Assembly (NCBI GenBank): GCA_026770615.1
Contig: MU631311.1
Span: 954,142-970,497 of the forward strand
DNA from: Pavlovales sp. CCMP2436
Taxonomy: Eukaryota > Haptophyta > Pavlovophyceae > Pavlovales
Reading direction: 5' to 3'
DNA: 16,356 bases
Shown here: one piece after another, positions 15,931-16,356 of the stretch
Numbering within the stretch: the stretch's first letter is position 1
Layout of the letters: each line of letters opens with the position of its first letter
Made by a program: the position numbers and the translations under genes
The notes under the pieces: model-generated
Databases searched by the model: none
Seen by the model: the letters and a program-made list of their open reading frames with translations, nothing else
Told to the model about the DNA's origin: nothing

Positions 15931-16356
15931 CTGCAGGCTAGAGACCTTCGTTAGATCAGAAGGGTTGGTGCAAGATTCGGCTAGGGCGGTTTCGCACTCA
16001 CGCTCAGTGGGTGGGAAATAGCAGTCGGTAGTTGAATACATCACCTCTACCACCACCCCTGCTGCCAGGACTAATGTCTGACGTCGACCAAGTCTGTGAG
16101 TAACACCACCTGTTGAACCATGCTGAGCCGATAATAATATCTTGTGTGACAGGCAAGCAGGGTTTAAAAAAACAATACCTGCCGAGCTGCTGCTGCGCAG
16201 TCGCCAGCTCCTCGTGCGCAGCTCGCCAGTTGCACAGCCAGTGACGGTGCGCCTAACGGTTTGCGAGAAGAAAGGGTTATGAGAAGAGGACGGGTTATGA
16301 GAAAACAAAACAAACAAAAAACTATTACCTGGCCGTGGCTGCTGCGTCCGGGAACA
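15931..16356 (-). CDS. Possible 3' exons of a minus-strand gene entering from the right edge
   Basis: Candidate exons are 16356-16329 (donor GTAATA), 16252-16179 (acceptor GTTAG, donor GTATTG) and 16070-15931 (acceptor CATTAG, donor GTGACG). All sites are GT-AG. One frame gives a coiled-coil-like piece (NWRAAHEELATAQQQLG) and then stops near 16010; another stays open and includes DCYFPPTERECETALAESC. I cannot decide between them. The 16077-16140 dispersed motif lies in the second proposed intron. No family was recognised. Confidence 0.3.
16077..16140 (+). repeat. Dispersed ~60-bp motif, copy 3
   Basis: Contains CTGACGTCGACCAAG, TCTGTGAGTAACACCACCTG, TTGAACCATGCTGAGCCG and ATAATAATAT; this is the closest copy to the consensus, with 1241-1302 and 7370-7430 as relatives. 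Confidence 0.75.

Noticed and set aside
1..16356. tRNA or rRNA genes
   Set aside because: No cloverleaf with conserved A/B-box sequence and no rRNA core motifs were seen on either strand by eye.

Overview
This window looks like nuclear DNA of a GC-rich, intron-bearing unicellular eukaryote, probably a microalga. The evidence is GT-AG introns (several donors read GTGCGC or GTGCGT), alanine-rich coding with GC-ending codons, AT-rich and homopolymeric introns, and many inverted-repeat elements. There is no sign of bacterial operons. A haptophyte-like origin is only a guess; no lineage marker was found.

Layout. 1-550: dispersed repeats and a small inverted-repeat transposon. 550-2640: gene-poor, with a cluster of CGGATCCG motifs. 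2645-4974 (minus): a four-exon gene for a 573-residue BFR1-family coiled-coil protein, the best functional call here. 4975-5497: a divergent promoter region. 5498-8054 (plus): a seven-exon gene for a 245-residue protein I do not recognise; every splice phase closes in frame. 8055-9020: gene-poor. 9022-13640: a composite, transposon-like block bounded by inverted copies of one repeat. It holds a minus-strand C-terminal gene fragment, an internally duplicated novel ORF, and a nested inverted-repeat element with a zinc-finger ORF that may be hAT-derived. 13647-13813: second copy of the small transposon. 14045-14687 (minus): a frame-disrupted chromodomain ORF. 14763-15073: a foldback element. 15325-16356: weak minus-strand coding and possible exons running off the right edge.

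The main signal is a repeat family with at least four copies (1-110, 6413-6537, 9022-9547, and inverted at 13447-13640). Its full form carries pieces of two coding regions back to back: the end of one on the minus strand and an exon-like piece on the plus strand. One copy sits inside an intron of the seven-exon gene, next to its splice acceptor. Together with three apparent inverted-repeat families, this suggests a region repeatedly invaded by mobile DNA that carries or captures gene fragments. All splice models were inferred by eye from splice sites and reading frame, without transcript evidence.
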